Notes: generated by a model not told the origin, from the letters alone. Numbered from the stretch's first letter, positions 17,736 to 28,200 are shown. The stretch: DNA of 64,000 nt from Marinifilum sp. D737 (GCF_026672275.1 NZ_JANQCD010000009.1:62001-126000); one strand, 5' to 3'. Made by a program: numbers and translations.

Positions 17736-19112
17736 CTAGTGTAAAATGTTATACTTCTCAATTTTGCGATATAGGGTTTGGCGACCAACATTTAACTCCT
17801 TCGCTACTTGACTAATGTTACCACGATTTCTTTTTAATGAATTCTCGATAATAACTCGTTCTCCCTCTTCCAAACTCATCGGTTTTGAACCAAAACTAAC
17901 TTGGGAATCCTTTTGTTCCAAATGAAAATCATTAGCTTGTAAAACTTCAGAATCAGTTAAAATAATGGCTCGTTCCATACAATGACGCAATTCTCGTATA
18001 TTCCCAGGCCATGAGTAACTAACAAGCTTCTCCTTTGCCTCAGCATGAATTACAGGCAACTTTTTCCCATATTTTTGCGCAAATTGCTTCAAAAAATGCT
18101 CTCCAATTATCAATACATCATTGTCCCTTTCACGCAAAGGCGGTAACTCAATAGTGATGGTATTGATTCTATATAACAAATCTTCTCTAAAACGATCTGT
18201 CGATATCAATTTCTGAATATTTGCGTTTGTAGCACATATTAGTCTTACATCTATTTCATCTTGTTGATTTGAACCAATTGGTGTTACCACTCTATTCTGC
18301 AAAACCGATAAAAGCTTGGCTTGCATTGGCATGGATAAATTTCCAATTTCATCCAGGAAAATTGTTCCCTTATTGGCTGCCTGAAACCTTCCAATCCTAT
18401 CCTCTTTCGCATCGGTAAACGATCCTTTAACATGTCCAAACAATTCACTTTCAAATAAATTATCGCTTAAAGCGCCTAAATCAACACCCAAAAAGATATT
18501 CTTTTTTCTGCTTGACAATTGGTGAATTTCCCTGGCGATTAACTCTTTTCCAGTTCCATTTTCACCAAGTATTAAAATATTTGCATCTGTAGCAGCAACT
18601 TTTTTAACCGTACTTAAAACCTTCTTAATGGCATCCGATTCTCCAATAATATTTACAAACTGTTGATTCAAATCTTTTTGCAGATAGTTTTTTTGTTGCT
18701 CTAATTTTTCTACTTGCACTCTAGTTCTGTGTAACTCAACACCACTTTGAAGTGTTGCCAACAATTTTTTATTATCCCAAGGTTTTAAGATAAAATCTGT
18801 TGCTCCTTCTTTCATGGCATTAACTGCTAAATTAACATCGCCATATGCTGTAAATAAGATTACTACCAACGAAGCATCGAGCTTTAAAACTTCACGAAGC
18901 CAATACAATCCTTCATTCCCAGAATTCACTCCTGCCGAAAAATTCATATCCAACAACACTACATCATACTTGTCTTTTGTAATCAGACCTGGTATCTGAT
19001 TTGGATTAGAACAAATATCCAATAATTCAAAATGATGCTTTAAAAAGAGTTTTAAAGAGCTTAAAACACTTTTATTGTCATCAACTATTAGCAGTTTCCC
19101 ATTTTTCTTCAT
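17736..19112 (-). CDS. NtrC-family sigma-54-dependent response regulator
   Basis: The 458-residue protein has a receiver (phospho-accepting Asp55, LLDMNF), a sigma-54 AAA+ domain with Walker A GENGTGKE at 183-190, and a Fis-type helix-turn-helix at the C-terminus (NISQVAKELNVGRQTLYRKI). The sigma-54 contact loop reads GSFTDA (230-235) instead of GAFTGA and keeps the essential Thr233. It is divergent from the ABC transporter genes. Their shared spacer carries a sigma-54-like promoter and a palindrome, so the transporter is the likely target. Confidence 0.94.
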   Translation of the reverse strand: MKKNGKLLIVDDNKSVLSSLKLFLKHHFELLDICSNPNQIPGLITKDKYDVVLLDMNFSAGVNSGNEGLYWLREVLKLDASLVVILFTAYGDVNLAVNAMKEGATDFILKPWDNKKLLATLQSGVELHRTRVQVEKLEQQKNYLQKDLNQQFVNIIGESDAIKKVLSTVKKVAATDANILILGENGTGKELIAREIHQLSSRKKNIFLGVDLGALSDNLFESELFGHVKGSFTDAKEDRIGRFQAANKGTIFLDEIGNLSMPMQAKLLSVLQNRVVTPIGSNQQDEIDVRLICATNANIQKLISTDRFREDLLYRINTITIELPPLRERDNDVLIIGEHFLKQFAQKYGKKLPVIHAEAKEKLVSYSWPGNIRELRHCMERAIILTDSEVLQANDFHLEQKDSQVSFGSKPMSLEEGERVIIENSLKRNRGNISQVAKELNVGRQTLYRKIEKYNILH

Positions 19113-19129
19113 TAGTAAATAATTATAAT

Positions 19130-19146
19130 ATGCGTATCATACGTAT
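19130..19146. promoter_or_regulatory. Palindrome, candidate enhancer site for the NtrC-like regulator
   Basis: ATGCGTAT-C-ATACGTAT is an inverted repeat with 8-bp arms and one mismatch. It lies about 145-160 bp upstream of the sigma-54-like promoter at 19291, the usual distance for an activator binding site, and 18 bp before the regulator gene's own start. Confidence 0.5.
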
Positions 19147-19290
19147 CGGATAAAAATAACACAAAACATTATATTCAGATAAAACATTGTTCCATTTTGG
19201 TACAATTAATGGATGATTTTGAAACAGTTTATATTCAACCCAAACACCACAAAACACCTTAATTACTAACCTACTGATAGTTATGGTTTT

Positions 19291-19306
19291 TGGCACAAGT
19301 ATCGCA
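19291..19306 (+). promoter_or_regulatory. Sigma-54-type promoter of the ABC transporter operon
   Basis: TGGCAC-N5-TCGCA matches the -24/-12 consensus TGGCAC-N5-TTGCA at all but one position, with GG and GC correctly spaced. It ends 34 bp before the ATPase start, which would give a leader of roughly 25 bases. A sigma-54 activator gene starts 178 bp away on the other strand. Confidence 0.7.
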
Positions 19307-19340
19307 TTAAACTCATCGAACCTAATAAAAACAGACAATC

Positions 19341-20051
19341 ATGATACAAACATCCAATTTAAATAAAGTTTTTAGAACTGAAGAAGTAGAAACTTTAGCT
19401 TTATCAAATATTAATCTACACATAAAGAAAGGCGAATTTGTTGCCATTATGGGACCTTCGGGTTGTGGAAAATCTACTTTACTAAACATTATTGGTTTGC
19501 TCGATAATCCTTCAGCGGGCAATTTTAGATTTCTGGAAAATGAAGTTGCACATTATACGGAAAAGCAAAGAACTAAATTGAGAAAATCAAATATTGGTTT
19601 TGTTTTTCAAAGTTTTAATTTGATTGATGAACTTAGTGTTTACGAAAATGTTGAATTGCCTTTGGTATATCAAAAAGTACCAGTATCGGAGCGAAAAAGA
19701 AAAGTTGCAGAAGTATTAAAACGCGTACAACTTGATCATAGAAGTAAACATTTTCCACAACAATTATCGGGCGGACAACAACAAAGAGTGGCAATTGCAA
19801 GAGCGGTAGTTTCGAATCCTAATTTAATTTTAGCCGATGAGCCAACCGGAAATCTCGATTCTGCAAATGGTAGAGAAGTAATGGATTTGTTATCTGAATT
19901 AAATCAGGAAGGCACCACCATTGTAATGGTTACTCACTCGAGTAGCGATGCAGAAAGAGCAAACAGAACCATTCAACTATTCGATGGCCATATTGTTAGC
20001 GAAAATCACAAAAAACAAGTTAATAAAGCAGTTCAAACTGAAATCCTTTAA
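19341..20051 (+). CDS. ABC transporter ATP-binding protein, MacB/LolD type
   Basis: The 236-residue ATPase contains Walker [10 protein letters not shown] (about 39-47), the Q-loop FQSFNLID, the signature [14 protein letters not shown] and Walker [14 protein letters not shown], all intact. The DEPTGNLDS form is typical of the MacB/LolD/FtsE group, which drives mechanotransmission or export by FtsX-fold permeases rather than classic import. The permease gene follows 11 bp later. A sigma-54-like promoter upstream suggests control by the divergent NtrC/NtrY pair. Confidence 0.93.
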   Translation: MIQTSNLNKVFRTEEVETLALSNINLHIKKGEFVAIMGPSGCGKSTLLNIIGLLDNPSAGNFRFLENEVAHYTEKQRTKLRKSNIGFVFQSFNLIDELSVYENVELPLVYQKVPVSERKRKVAEVLKRVQLDHRSKHFPQQLSGGQQQRVAIARAVVSNPNLILADEPTGNLDSANGREVMDLLSELNQEGTTIVMVTHSSSDAERANRTIQLFDGHIVSENHKKQVNKAVQTEIL

Positions 20052-20062
20052 ACCAATCAATC

Positions 20063-22411
20063 ATGATTATTAACAATCTTAAAATTGCATATCGAAATCT
20101 GATCCGAAATAAAGGATACAGCTTTATCAACATTGTAGGTTTGGCAATTGGCATGGCATGTACCATATTGCTGCTGCTTTGGGTAAATCATGAAATGAGT
20201 TACGATACATTCCATAATGATGCTGAACGAGTGTATCAGGTAGGAAATTATCAGACCTGGAATGGCAAACGAAATGCAATGCCAAATTTGCCAACTCCAC
20301 TAATTGATGCCCTGAAAGAAAAATATCCGGAAATAAAATATGCAACACATTTTAATGCCTGGGGAGAAAATTTACTTCTTGAATACAATGGCAAAAAGCA
20401 ATATGAAAGCATTAAAGGTGCTGATCCCGATTTTTTCAGAATTTTCAACTTTCCTGTACTGCAAGGAAATATGGAAACCTGCTTGAATGATATTAATTCT
20501 TTGGTTCTAACTGAAAAATCAGCGAAACGAATATTTGGGAATGAAAACCCAATTGGTAAAACAGTAAACATTGATAACAGACAACCGCTTACGGTTACTG
20601 CAGTTGTGAAAGATATCCCTACTAATTCATCCATAAAGTTTGAATTATTAATGCCATTCGAGTTAATGAGAAAGGCAAATCCCTGGTCTGAAAATTGGGG
20701 GTCACACAATTATTTTGGATATGCAAAAATTGCCGAAGGAACGAATATTGACGTGCTAAACGAAAAATTAGATCAATTTTATATCGATCATGTTGATAAG
20801 GAAAGTGAAAAATACGCCTTTTTATATCCATTGCTAAAAAGGCACTTGTACTATCTTGATAATTCGCCTTCCAAAATCACCCAGGTTAAGATGTTTTTCA
20901 TGATTGCAATTTTCATTCTAATTATTGCTTGTTTCAATTTTATGAATCTTTCTACTGCTCGTGCAGCTAAAAGAGCCAAAGAAATTGGTCTTAAGAAAGC
21001 AATTGGAGCTACTTATCCACAATTGATTAAGCAGTTTATTGGTGAGTCATTACTAATCACAATCATATCGGCGAACTTCGCAATCATTCTGGCACACCTT
21101 TTCTTACCACAATTCAATTCTTTAATGAACCGACACCTAATTTTGGATTATTCATCCCTGGAATTTTGGTTGATTATTGTGGGAGTTACCTTGGTAACGG
21201 GACTAGTTGCCGGAGCATATCCTGCCTTTTACCTATCTTCATTTAATCCTATCATGGTATTAAAAGGTACTTTCTCAGGAGGAAAAGGAAGTAATCGTTT
21301 TAGAAGAATTTTGGTCGTAATGCAATTTATATTGGCCTCTTCCTTGCTTATTTGCACATTAACGATTGTATTACAAACCAATTATCTTACCAATATGGAC
21401 ATTGGCTTAAATAAGGATAATGTAATCGCGATTAATATTAATCAACAGATGCAAAAAAAGATAGAGACCATAAAAGGTGAATTAATGAGAAGCTCATTTA
21501 TTGAAAATGTATCCTATGGTTCACACAGGCCTTATTATGTATTTAGTAACGGTTGGGGCGAAAATTGGGAAGGTAAAGATCCTGAATTCAAACCTTTGAT
21601 AACTTATCCTTATGTAGACCCGGAATTCTTTGATGTTTTTAAAGTAAAATTTCACTCAGGAAGACCATTTAATGCTAATAACCCTGCTGCAGATTCAAGT
21701 TGTGTAATTATCAACGAGACATTTGCAAAAATGATTTCTGATGAATCGGTAATTGATAAAATGATTCATACTGGCAATAACGAAGATTTAAGAATTATTG
21801 GTGTTGTTAAGGATTACCATTGTACACCAAACACTCGCAAACTACAACCTTTTTTACTTCGTTTATGCGACGAGCCTAGATTCTTATTTGTGCGATATGT
21901 TGAAGGAAATGCAACAAAAACAGTTCAGGAAATCCAGGAAATCTGTGGTAAATACAATCCGGAATTTCCATTGATTTATAACTTCCTTGATGATCATTAC
22001 GACAATTTGTATGAAGGTCAAAGAGCCACAATAAGCACTTTATTGTACGCTTCAATATTGGCAATTATTGTTTCCTGTCTTGGATTGTTTGGTTTGGCCT
22101 CATTTAATGCGGAAGAACGCACCAAAGAAATTGGTGTTCGCAAGGTTCTGGGTGCATCAATGAATCAACTGATTCTTATTTTTAGTAAAGATTTTAGCAA
22201 ATGGATTCTAATTGCCTCAATTATTTCCTGGCCAATAACTTATTTTGCGATGGAGGTTTGGTTCCAAAATTATCCTTTTAGAATTGATTTCCCATTCTGG
22301 TTGTTTATTGCTGTGTTTATACTGCTGCTATTCATATCCACTATAACAGTAGCATACCAGTCCTGGAAATCGGCAACAAAGAATCCCGTTGTAAGTTTAA
22401 AATACGAGTAA
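20063..22411 (+). CDS. ABC transporter permease, MacB/FtsX family
   Basis: The 782-residue permease has the duplicated layout common in Bacteroidota. There is an N-terminal helix (about 20-42), a MacB-type periplasmic domain, a three-helix FtsX unit starting near residue 275 (with AKRAKEIGLKKAIGATYPQL), a second helix-plus-periplasmic domain, and a C-terminal FtsX unit with ERTKEIGVRKVLGAS. Substrates of such transporters may be antimicrobial peptides, lipids or lipoproteins; none can be assigned here. No adaptor or TolC gene accompanies it. It is the last gene before a strong terminator. Confidence 0.92.
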   Translation: MIINNLKIAYRNLIRNKGYSFINIVGLAIGMACTILLLLWVNHEMSYDTFHNDAERVYQVGNYQTWNGKRNAMPNLPTPLIDALKEKYPEIKYATHFNAWGENLLLEYNGKKQYESIKGADPDFFRIFNFPVLQGNMETCLNDINSLVLTEKSAKRIFGNENPIGKTVNIDNRQPLTVTAVVKDIPTNSSIKFELLMPFELMRKANPWSENWGSHNYFGYAKIAEGTNIDVLNEKLDQFYIDHVDKESEKYAFLYPLLKRHLYYLDNSPSKITQVKMFFMIAIFILIIACFNFMNLSTARAAKRAKEIGLKKAIGATYPQLIKQFIGESLLITIISANFAIILAHLFLPQFNSLMNRHLILDYSSLEFWLIIVGVTLVTGLVAGAYPAFYLSSFNPIMVLKGTFSGGKGSNRFRRILVVMQFILASSLLICTLTIVLQTNYLTNMDIGLNKDNVIAININQQMQKKIETIKGELMRSSFIENVSYGSHRPYYVFSNGWGENWEGKDPEFKPLITYPYVDPEFFDVFKVKFHSGRPFNANNPAADSSCVIINETFAKMISDESVIDKMIHTGNNEDLRIIGVVKDYHCTPNTRKLQPFLLRLCDEPRFLFVRYVEGNATKTVQEIQEICGKYNPEFPLIYNFLDDHYDNLYEGQRATISTLLYASILAIIVSCLGLFGLASFNAEERTKEIGVRKVLGASMNQLILIFSKDFSKWILIASIISWPITYFAMEVWFQNYPFRIDFPFWLFIAVFILLLFISTITVAYQSWKSATKNPVVSLKYE

Positions 22412-22440
22412 ATTAACCCAATACCTATATACAAACACAA

Positions 22441-22475
22441 AAACCACCTTGAATATTATTTCCAAGGTGGTTTTT
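22441..22475 (+). terminator. Rho-independent terminator of the ABC transporter operon
   Basis: An 11-bp perfect stem, AAACCACCTTG (22441-22451) with CAAGGTGGTTT (22463-22473), has an 11-base loop and runs into a T-rich tract. Confidence 0.88.
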
Positions 22476-22481
22476 CTTTAG

Positions 22482-22668
22482 TACTTCTTTCTACTTTCAC
22501 ATTACTTCCTCTTACTTTCGCATTCCTTCTTGCTACTTACAGAATACTTCTTCTTACTTTCGCATTACTTCTTGCTACTTACAGAATACTTCTTCTTACT
22601 TTCACATTACTTCTTGCTACTTTCAGAGTACTTCTTCCTACTTTCACATTACTTCTTGCTACTTTAAG
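22482..22668. repeat. Tandem array of 21-bp pyrimidine-rich repeats
   Basis: Eight full 21-bp units, each beginning TACTT (22492, 22513, 22534, 22555, 22576, 22597, 22618, 22639), are flanked by partial units. Two alternating versions (TACTTTCRCATTACTTCTTGC and TACTTACAGAATACTTCTTCT) give a 42-bp higher-order period in the middle. It lies between the ABC operon terminator and the end of the TPR gene. It has no spacer-repeat structure of CRISPR and no open frame of note. Confidence 0.9.
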
Positions 22669-22710
22669 CTTCCTTAATGGTTATTCGTGGTGAAAAAAAG
22701 ATCTGTAAGC

Positions 22711-23757
22711 TTATCTTCTAAGTAACATTGCTTCAAAAGTTTTTACCAACTTATCGAAATCAGGATAAACCTCTCTCCCATTCTTTATGGTTTGATTTTC
22801 CAAAAGTTTTTTCAGTTTGGTTTTTCCTCCTTTATTCAACAAAAACTCAATAAAAGCAGCTCCAACCGGATAACTTAAGTTGCGCTCGTACCTGGTAGGT
22901 TGCTCCCACAATTCAAGAAGAGAAAATTTCTCTTTTGGCACTCGTTTTCTAGCAATGGTAAAAAGATTTTTTTCCATGGTATCGAAATATACCGCCAAAC
23001 CTTTATCCAATAACATACTTTTAGACCTTGGTTTTAATACCATCTTGGTTAGCATATGGCACAATTCATAATCCTTTTCCTGCTGATCCCAAACATTTAC
23101 AGTACACAGATCTGAATTATAAAATCCCAAAGGTCGATTGAACTTACGAAAGGCCTCATTCCTATCATGCCAGACAAAAACATCTACTTTTTTAGGAGAA
23201 TCAACTCCATAAAAAGATGTCATCCTATTATAATTAACTTTTAGGCGCTCCATATAAGCATCGGCATTTTGCAATTTTTGCTTGTCCTGAAAATGAAATC
23301 TTATTTTCTCTGATTCTATAACTTCCCAAGTTTGATAATAAACTCCTGTTTGAAACAAATTTAAATATCGGTATGCATATTTACTTGCCTCCTTGGAAGT
23401 TCTGCCATTCTGACACTCTTTTAGATAAGTAATCGCTTTTTGTTTATCGCCGGTTATAAAATAACATTTGGCCAAATAAGCCTTACTAAGAGCCTTAATT
23501 TCTTCGCTGGCAGAATCGCTTAACATCGATTTTTCGAGGTACGGAATGGCCTTGGTAAACTGCTTTGAATTGGTATAAGCTCTTCCTAATATCGAATTTA
23601 AATCAGGATCAGAATCATTTTCTATCAATAAAGTTTGAGCTTTCTCTATCAACTGATCGTATTTCCCTTTTGAATACAATTTTTTCAATTCTTTATTCTG
23701 ACTCATTGAACTAAACTGCATCAGAACTAAAATTAGGGCTAGTAGAATTTTATTCAT
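22711..23757 (-). CDS. Secreted TPR-containing protein of unknown function
   Basis: The start at 23757 gives 348 residues with a clear signal peptide (MNKILLALILVLMQFSSMSQ); the frame is open for 52 more codons upstream but without a signal-like start. Residues 21-150 contain TPR-like helical repeats (SILGRAYTNSKQFTKAIPYLEKS, AKCYFITGDKQKAITYLKE). The C-terminal half resembles the architecture of peptidase-MA-like domains, with a late GLAVYF and PVGAAFIEFLL segment. The expected HExxH zinc motif is not present (DYELCHML at that place), so it is probably not an active protease. I do not assign a function. Confidence 0.7.
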   Translation of the reverse strand: MNKILLALILVLMQFSSMSQNKELKKLYSKGKYDQLIEKAQTLLIENDSDPDLNSILGRAYTNSKQFTKAIPYLEKSMLSDSASEEIKALSKAYLAKCYFITGDKQKAITYLKECQNGRTSKEASKYAYRYLNLFQTGVYYQTWEVIESEKIRFHFQDKQKLQNADAYMERLKVNYNRMTSFYGVDSPKKVDVFVWHDRNEAFRKFNRPLGFYNSDLCTVNVWDQQEKDYELCHMLTKMVLKPRSKSMLLDKGLAVYFDTMEKNLFTIARKRVPKEKFSLLELWEQPTRYERNLSYPVGAAFIEFLLNKGGKTKLKKLLENQTIKNGREVYPDFDKLVKTFEAMLLRR

Positions 23758-23893
23758 GGTACTAAGTTTTAAGGCTTGACAATTTAACGGATTATTTTGA
23801 TTGATAAAATAGCCATTAATTGTTTTTCGCCTTCTTTGATCAATTATCGTTCCAAATGAAACTTCCTGACATTTTATGAAGTTGTATAAAAAA

Positions 23894-23915
23894 AGGTGCT
23901 GAAAAATCAGCACCT
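23894..23915 (-). terminator. Terminator of the PepSY/OB-fold gene pair
   Basis: AGGTGCTGA and TCAGCACCT (23894-23902, 23907-23915) form a 9-bp stem with a four-base loop. On the minus strand it is followed by a T-run from 23893 leftwards. It lies 8 bp after the stop of the PepSY-associated gene. Confidence 0.85.
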
Positions 23916-23922
23916 CATATTT

Positions 23923-24468
23923 TTATAGGAAAAATAAGAAAGGGAGGATAATACCTATGGCTATTAACCACTTTCCTCTTCCTGTAATGCCCTTTTTACC
24001 AGGAACCATAAACATGCCTGAGAGTGCAAATAAAAGCATGGCTACAGCAAAAATATCAGCCATAAGAGTCCAGCCTTTTTTGCTATTGTAATGAAGTTTA
24101 TTCATAAAATAAACCCATTGTTTTCTCTCATACAATTCAAATTCCAGCTCTCCACTCATTGGATTATATTTACCTAAACCACCTTTTAAATAAACATCGT
24201 AGTTTTGCGAATTCGGAATAATTCTATTCAAATGATAATTCGAAAAATTACTTCCCCAATACGTTTTAAGTTGATCTGGACTTAAATTTGCTTCCAGTTT
24301 ATAATTCTGTTTAACAGTTCGGTAAGCTGGATCTTCTCCATTTTTTTTATGATTCAAGATAATTCCAGAAACCGCATAAATAATTGTTATTCCTACGAAA
24401 AAATAGCCCAAATCTCTATGAATCAAACGGAGCCATTTTCTCCAAAATTTTTTACTCCACAATTTCAT
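23923..24468 (-). CDS. Small PepSY-associated transmembrane protein
   Basis: The 181-residue protein starts with a basic stretch and the motif WLRLIHRDLGYFFVGITIIYAVSGIILNHKK (helix about 20-42, His17). It has a soluble loop and ends in two helices (about 130-150 and 162-181). This matches the PepSY-associated helix family, but it is much shorter than the 370-500 residues of typical members. Relatives are linked to iron-chelate or haem reduction and to protease control. It overlaps the upstream lipoprotein gene by 17 bp, so the two are probably co-translated and cooperate at the membrane. Confidence 0.75.
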   Translation of the reverse strand: MKLWSKKFWRKWLRLIHRDLGYFFVGITIIYAVSGIILNHKKNGEDPAYRTVKQNYKLEANLSPDQLKTYWGSNFSNYHLNRIIPNSQNYDVYLKGGLGKYNPMSGELEFELYERKQWVYFMNKLHYNSKKGWTLMADIFAVAMLLFALSGMFMVPGKKGITGRGKWLIAIGIILPFLFFL

Positions 24469-24976
24469 AAGCTGTTCCGTCTACATAGTAGATTGCATAA
24501 TAATCTTTGTTATTTTCTTTCATCCAGTCACGCATTTCCTTAATGTTGGCCATTTCGGAGCTGCAATGTTCTCCTTTTTCCTCATCAACATGTTTTGCTT
24601 TCACATCAGCTTCCCATTTGTCGATATAGTCTGTATCCAATCTCTTTTCTCGTAAAGTTCCTGTTACAATCAGGTCGTTTCCTGCAAGTTCTTTGGTAAA
24701 CCCTTCCAATTTACCAGTTGCTTCAACTCTAATCGATAATTTTCCATCAGCAGTTTTTAAAATACAACGTTTTCCTGAGTGGGCACAAACATGATTTACA
24801 GTGCCTTGAAAGTAAACTTCCTTGCCAACATTATCGGCAGCTGTTTGCATTACTTGCTCAATTGATAAAGCAGCATGTTTGATCTGAGCAACTTCTTTCT
24901 TTTCAGTCTTTTCCTTTTGAACTGAATTACATGACAACATCAAAATGCACATTGCCAATAAACTTAAGTATTTCAT
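24452..24976 (-). CDS. OB-fold-like lipoprotein with conserved cysteines
   Basis: The 174-residue protein has a lipoprotein signal with Cys16 in LMLSC. Residues 48-110 look like a bacterial OB-fold (VGKEVYFQGTVNHVCAHSGKRCIL, then LIVTGTLREKR), with Cys64, His66 and Cys71 close together and another Cys at 138 after a charged helix. The Cys/His cluster could bind metal or haem, or form a disulfide. It is the first gene of a two-gene unit with the PepSY-associated membrane protein. A well-matched promoter lies 50 bp upstream. The exact role is unknown. Confidence 0.7.
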   Translation of the reverse strand: MKYLSLLAMCILMLSCNSVQKEKTEKKEVAQIKHAALSIEQVMQTAADNVGKEVYFQGTVNHVCAHSGKRCILKTADGKLSIRVEATGKLEGFTKELAGNDLIVTGTLREKRLDTDYIDKWEADVKAKHVDEEKGEHCSSEMANIKEMRDWMKENNKDYYAIYYVDGTAYEIVE

Positions 24977-25025
24977 CTTTTTAGGATTTAGGATTAATTA
25001 GTTGTTTGATTTTGTTTATTTATAA

Positions 25026-25057
25026 CAAACCTATTGCATATCTAAACATTATCCAAA
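25026..25057 (-). promoter_or_regulatory. Bacteroidota housekeeping promoter of the OB-fold lipoprotein gene
   Basis: On the minus strand TTTG (25054-25057), a 20-bp spacer and TAGGTTTG (25026-25033) match the TTTG-N19-21-TAnnTTTG consensus exactly. The box ends about 50 bp before the start at 24976. The rest of the 304-bp gap up to 25280 is AT-rich and shows no other clear signal. Confidence 0.7.
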
Positions 25058-25280
25058 CCCTATAACATTTTATTAACAAAATAACAGTTGTTTCTCAACG
25101 TTTTTTTCCCAATCCAATCTAAAGAAGAAGACATTTTTTTAACTTGCACTAAAATTCACGGAAAAATATCATTTATTCACACATAAAAAGTAACCATTCA
25201 CTAGAAAAACCGTAACATCACCGAGATTTAAAAAATAAAATCTCTTTTTAACACTTAAAACTCAAATACACAAAGATATT

Positions 25281-28200
25281 ATGCATTTTATCATCAAAAA
25301 GTTTAGAGATTGGAGTATAAAATCCAAACTTCTACTTTTAACGATTTTAACTTTATTAAGTATTTTGGTACTAAGCTTAACATCAAGTTTCTTTTTTAGC
25401 ACCAGTAGAACTCTAAGTATCATGATTAATGGCTTACGAGTACATGAAAGTCTATTGCAATCTGGTGTTGATAATTTCTACAATTACCAACTCACCAAAG
25501 AGCCTAAATATCGTGAACAATCAGCTTTTTATATTGATCGCTCTAACGAATTGGTTAATAATCTGCTAAAACTGCGAGAAGATTATAAAACAAAAAAAAA
25601 TCATGAAATCGCAAACTATTTTTTTGATGGATTTCCGGAAGTTTTTAATCATGAATATGCAAATGCAGAGCTACTTGTATCAAGATTCAGATTATTGAAT
25701 TCACTGAAAAGTGAAGAAATGGACAATTCCAGAACTCTTTCTCAAAAAGCTATGGAATTAACTGAACAAATTAAAAATCAACTCTTAAAAAACGACGTTG
25801 AAATTGATATAAATAGCTTACAAGCAAATATAGAGTTTATACAAAATCATTATGCAAATATTAGTCTTGAAGTAAATTCCCTATCTCATAAAATTAATTC
25901 TGCATTAATATGGGCAATTCTATTTATTTCCATTTCTATTAGTGTTTTATTCCTGATCCTATCGCGTTACATTTCCAGATCAATTTCAATGCCTGTCAAA
26001 GAAATGGTTGACAATTTCCAACAAATTGCTAAAGGAAACTATCGCCAACCTTTAAATATTAAAACTCAAGATGAAATCGGTTCCTTAGCAAAATCATTCA
26101 GAAGCATTCAGACTGATTTTCAGAATGTTGTTTCTTACACTAGAAAAGTAGCCAATGGAGACTTGGGCATCAGCTTAATTCCAAAATCAAAAGAGGATGA
26201 ACTATCAGTTTCATTGAATCAGATGGTAAAAACTCTAAAACATTCCAAGGCACAAAACGATGAAACCTTATGGTTCAGATCTGGTGTGAACAACTTAAAC
26301 GATGAGTTACAAGGTGATCATGAATTAAATGAAGTAGCAAGTAAAGCATTACAGTATATGACAGCTTTCTTAAGAGCTGAATTAGGTGCAATTTATATCT
26401 ATAAGGAAGATCAAGAAAGTCTATGCCTAGCAGCTTCTGTTGGAATTCCTGATAAAAATCAATACAAAAACATTAGGATTGGACATGGTTTAATTGGACA
26501 AACTGCAGCAACACATAAATTTGGTCATATTAAAGATGTTCCCGCTGATTACTTTTCAATTTTCTCAGGAACCGGAGAAATGATGCCAAGCAATATTGTT
26601 CTAGTACCTTTGGTATATGATAATGCGTTGTGGGGCGTTATGGAGTTGGCAGCAAGTAAAACCATTACCGATCCGGAAATTGATTTTATAAAGGCGGTAA
26701 AAGATAGTATTACAGTTAAAATTGCTTCAACTCTTGCACGTATTAAGCTTGAAACATTATTAAAAACAACGCAAGAACAAGCTAGTGAACTTCAGGTTCA
26801 GCAAGAAGAACTTCGTGTTGCAAATGAAGAGCTTGCCGAACAAACAAGTATCTTAACCGAGAACGAGAAGAAATTACAAGTTCAACAAGAAGAATTAAGA
26901 GTTGCTAATGAAGAGTTGGAAGAAAGAACCAATCAACTTGAAATTCAAAAGGAAGAAATTGAACAAAAAAACACTGGACTTTCGCTTGCACACGAAAAAC
27001 TGGAAACCAAAGCTCGAGAACTTGAACAGGCTAGTCAATACAAGTCAGATTTTCTGGCCAATATGTCACATGAATTGCGCACACCGCTTAATAGTTTGCT
27101 GATTTTATCGGGAATGTTGGTGAAAAACAAAAATGGAAATCTTACTCCTGAAGATATTGAATCAGCTAAAATTATCAATAAGAGTGGTAAAGATTTACTT
27201 CAATTGATCAATGAAATTCTAGACTTGTCAAAAATCGAAGCTGGGAAAATGACCATTGAGATGGAACAGGTTAGTCCTTTTGATATAAAAAGTGAAGTTT
27301 TAATGGATTTTAAACATCAGGCTGAAAAGAAAGGACTCGATTTTCATGTAAATGTTTCTGATGATTTTCCCAATACAATTGAAACCGATCAACTTCGATT
27401 GAGTCAAATTATCAAAAACCTGTTATCCAATGCCTTTAAATTCACTTCAAAAGGTTCTGTAAGTGTATCTATGCAACGTGTTAATGGTGATTCTAAATTG
27501 TGGAGAGATGACCTTAAATCGACCGAAACTTGTTCGATTTGCGTGATGGATACTGGCGTAGGTATTCCTCCTGAGAAAAAAGAAGCAATTTTTGAAGCAT
27601 TCCAACAAGCTGATGGTAGCACCTCAAGAAAATATGGAGGAACAGGTTTAGGACTTTCTATCTCGAAAGAACTGGCCAGAATGCTTGGTGGTGAAATACA
27701 CCTGGAAAGTGAAGTGAATAAAGGATCAAGCTTTACTCTTTTTGTTCCTGTAAAGCAATCCACTAAAACACCAAATATTACTAATCCAATAAAAAAGGAA
27801 GTAGAATTAAAAATAGATCACAGTAATGAAGCTGTTGTACTTCCCAAGTTTATTGACGATGATCGGGATGTGCCTCAAAATGGTGCAAGTGTTGTACTCA
27901 TCCATCCGAACCAGGAAGAAGCTACAAATTTATATTATCAAATTCATAACAACAGTTTCCATGCTTTGGTAGCAGCAAATATTCCTGATGCAATACAGCT
28001 TATCGAATCACATCAACCGTCTGCAGTAATTGTTGGCTTAGATCTACTAATGGAAAAGGGAGAAGCTGTGCTCGATCCACTAAGATTACATGCCTATGCT
28101 TCAAAACTTCCAATGCATATTATTAATCCTGTTGAAGGAATTCTTGAAAGAAATATCAACGATTTGCCTACTGTTAATGCAACAAATATTACCCAGGTAA

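Noticed and set aside
22482-22668. 21-bp repeats as a CRISPR array
   Set aside because: The units are directly adjacent without unique spacers and no cas gene is present.
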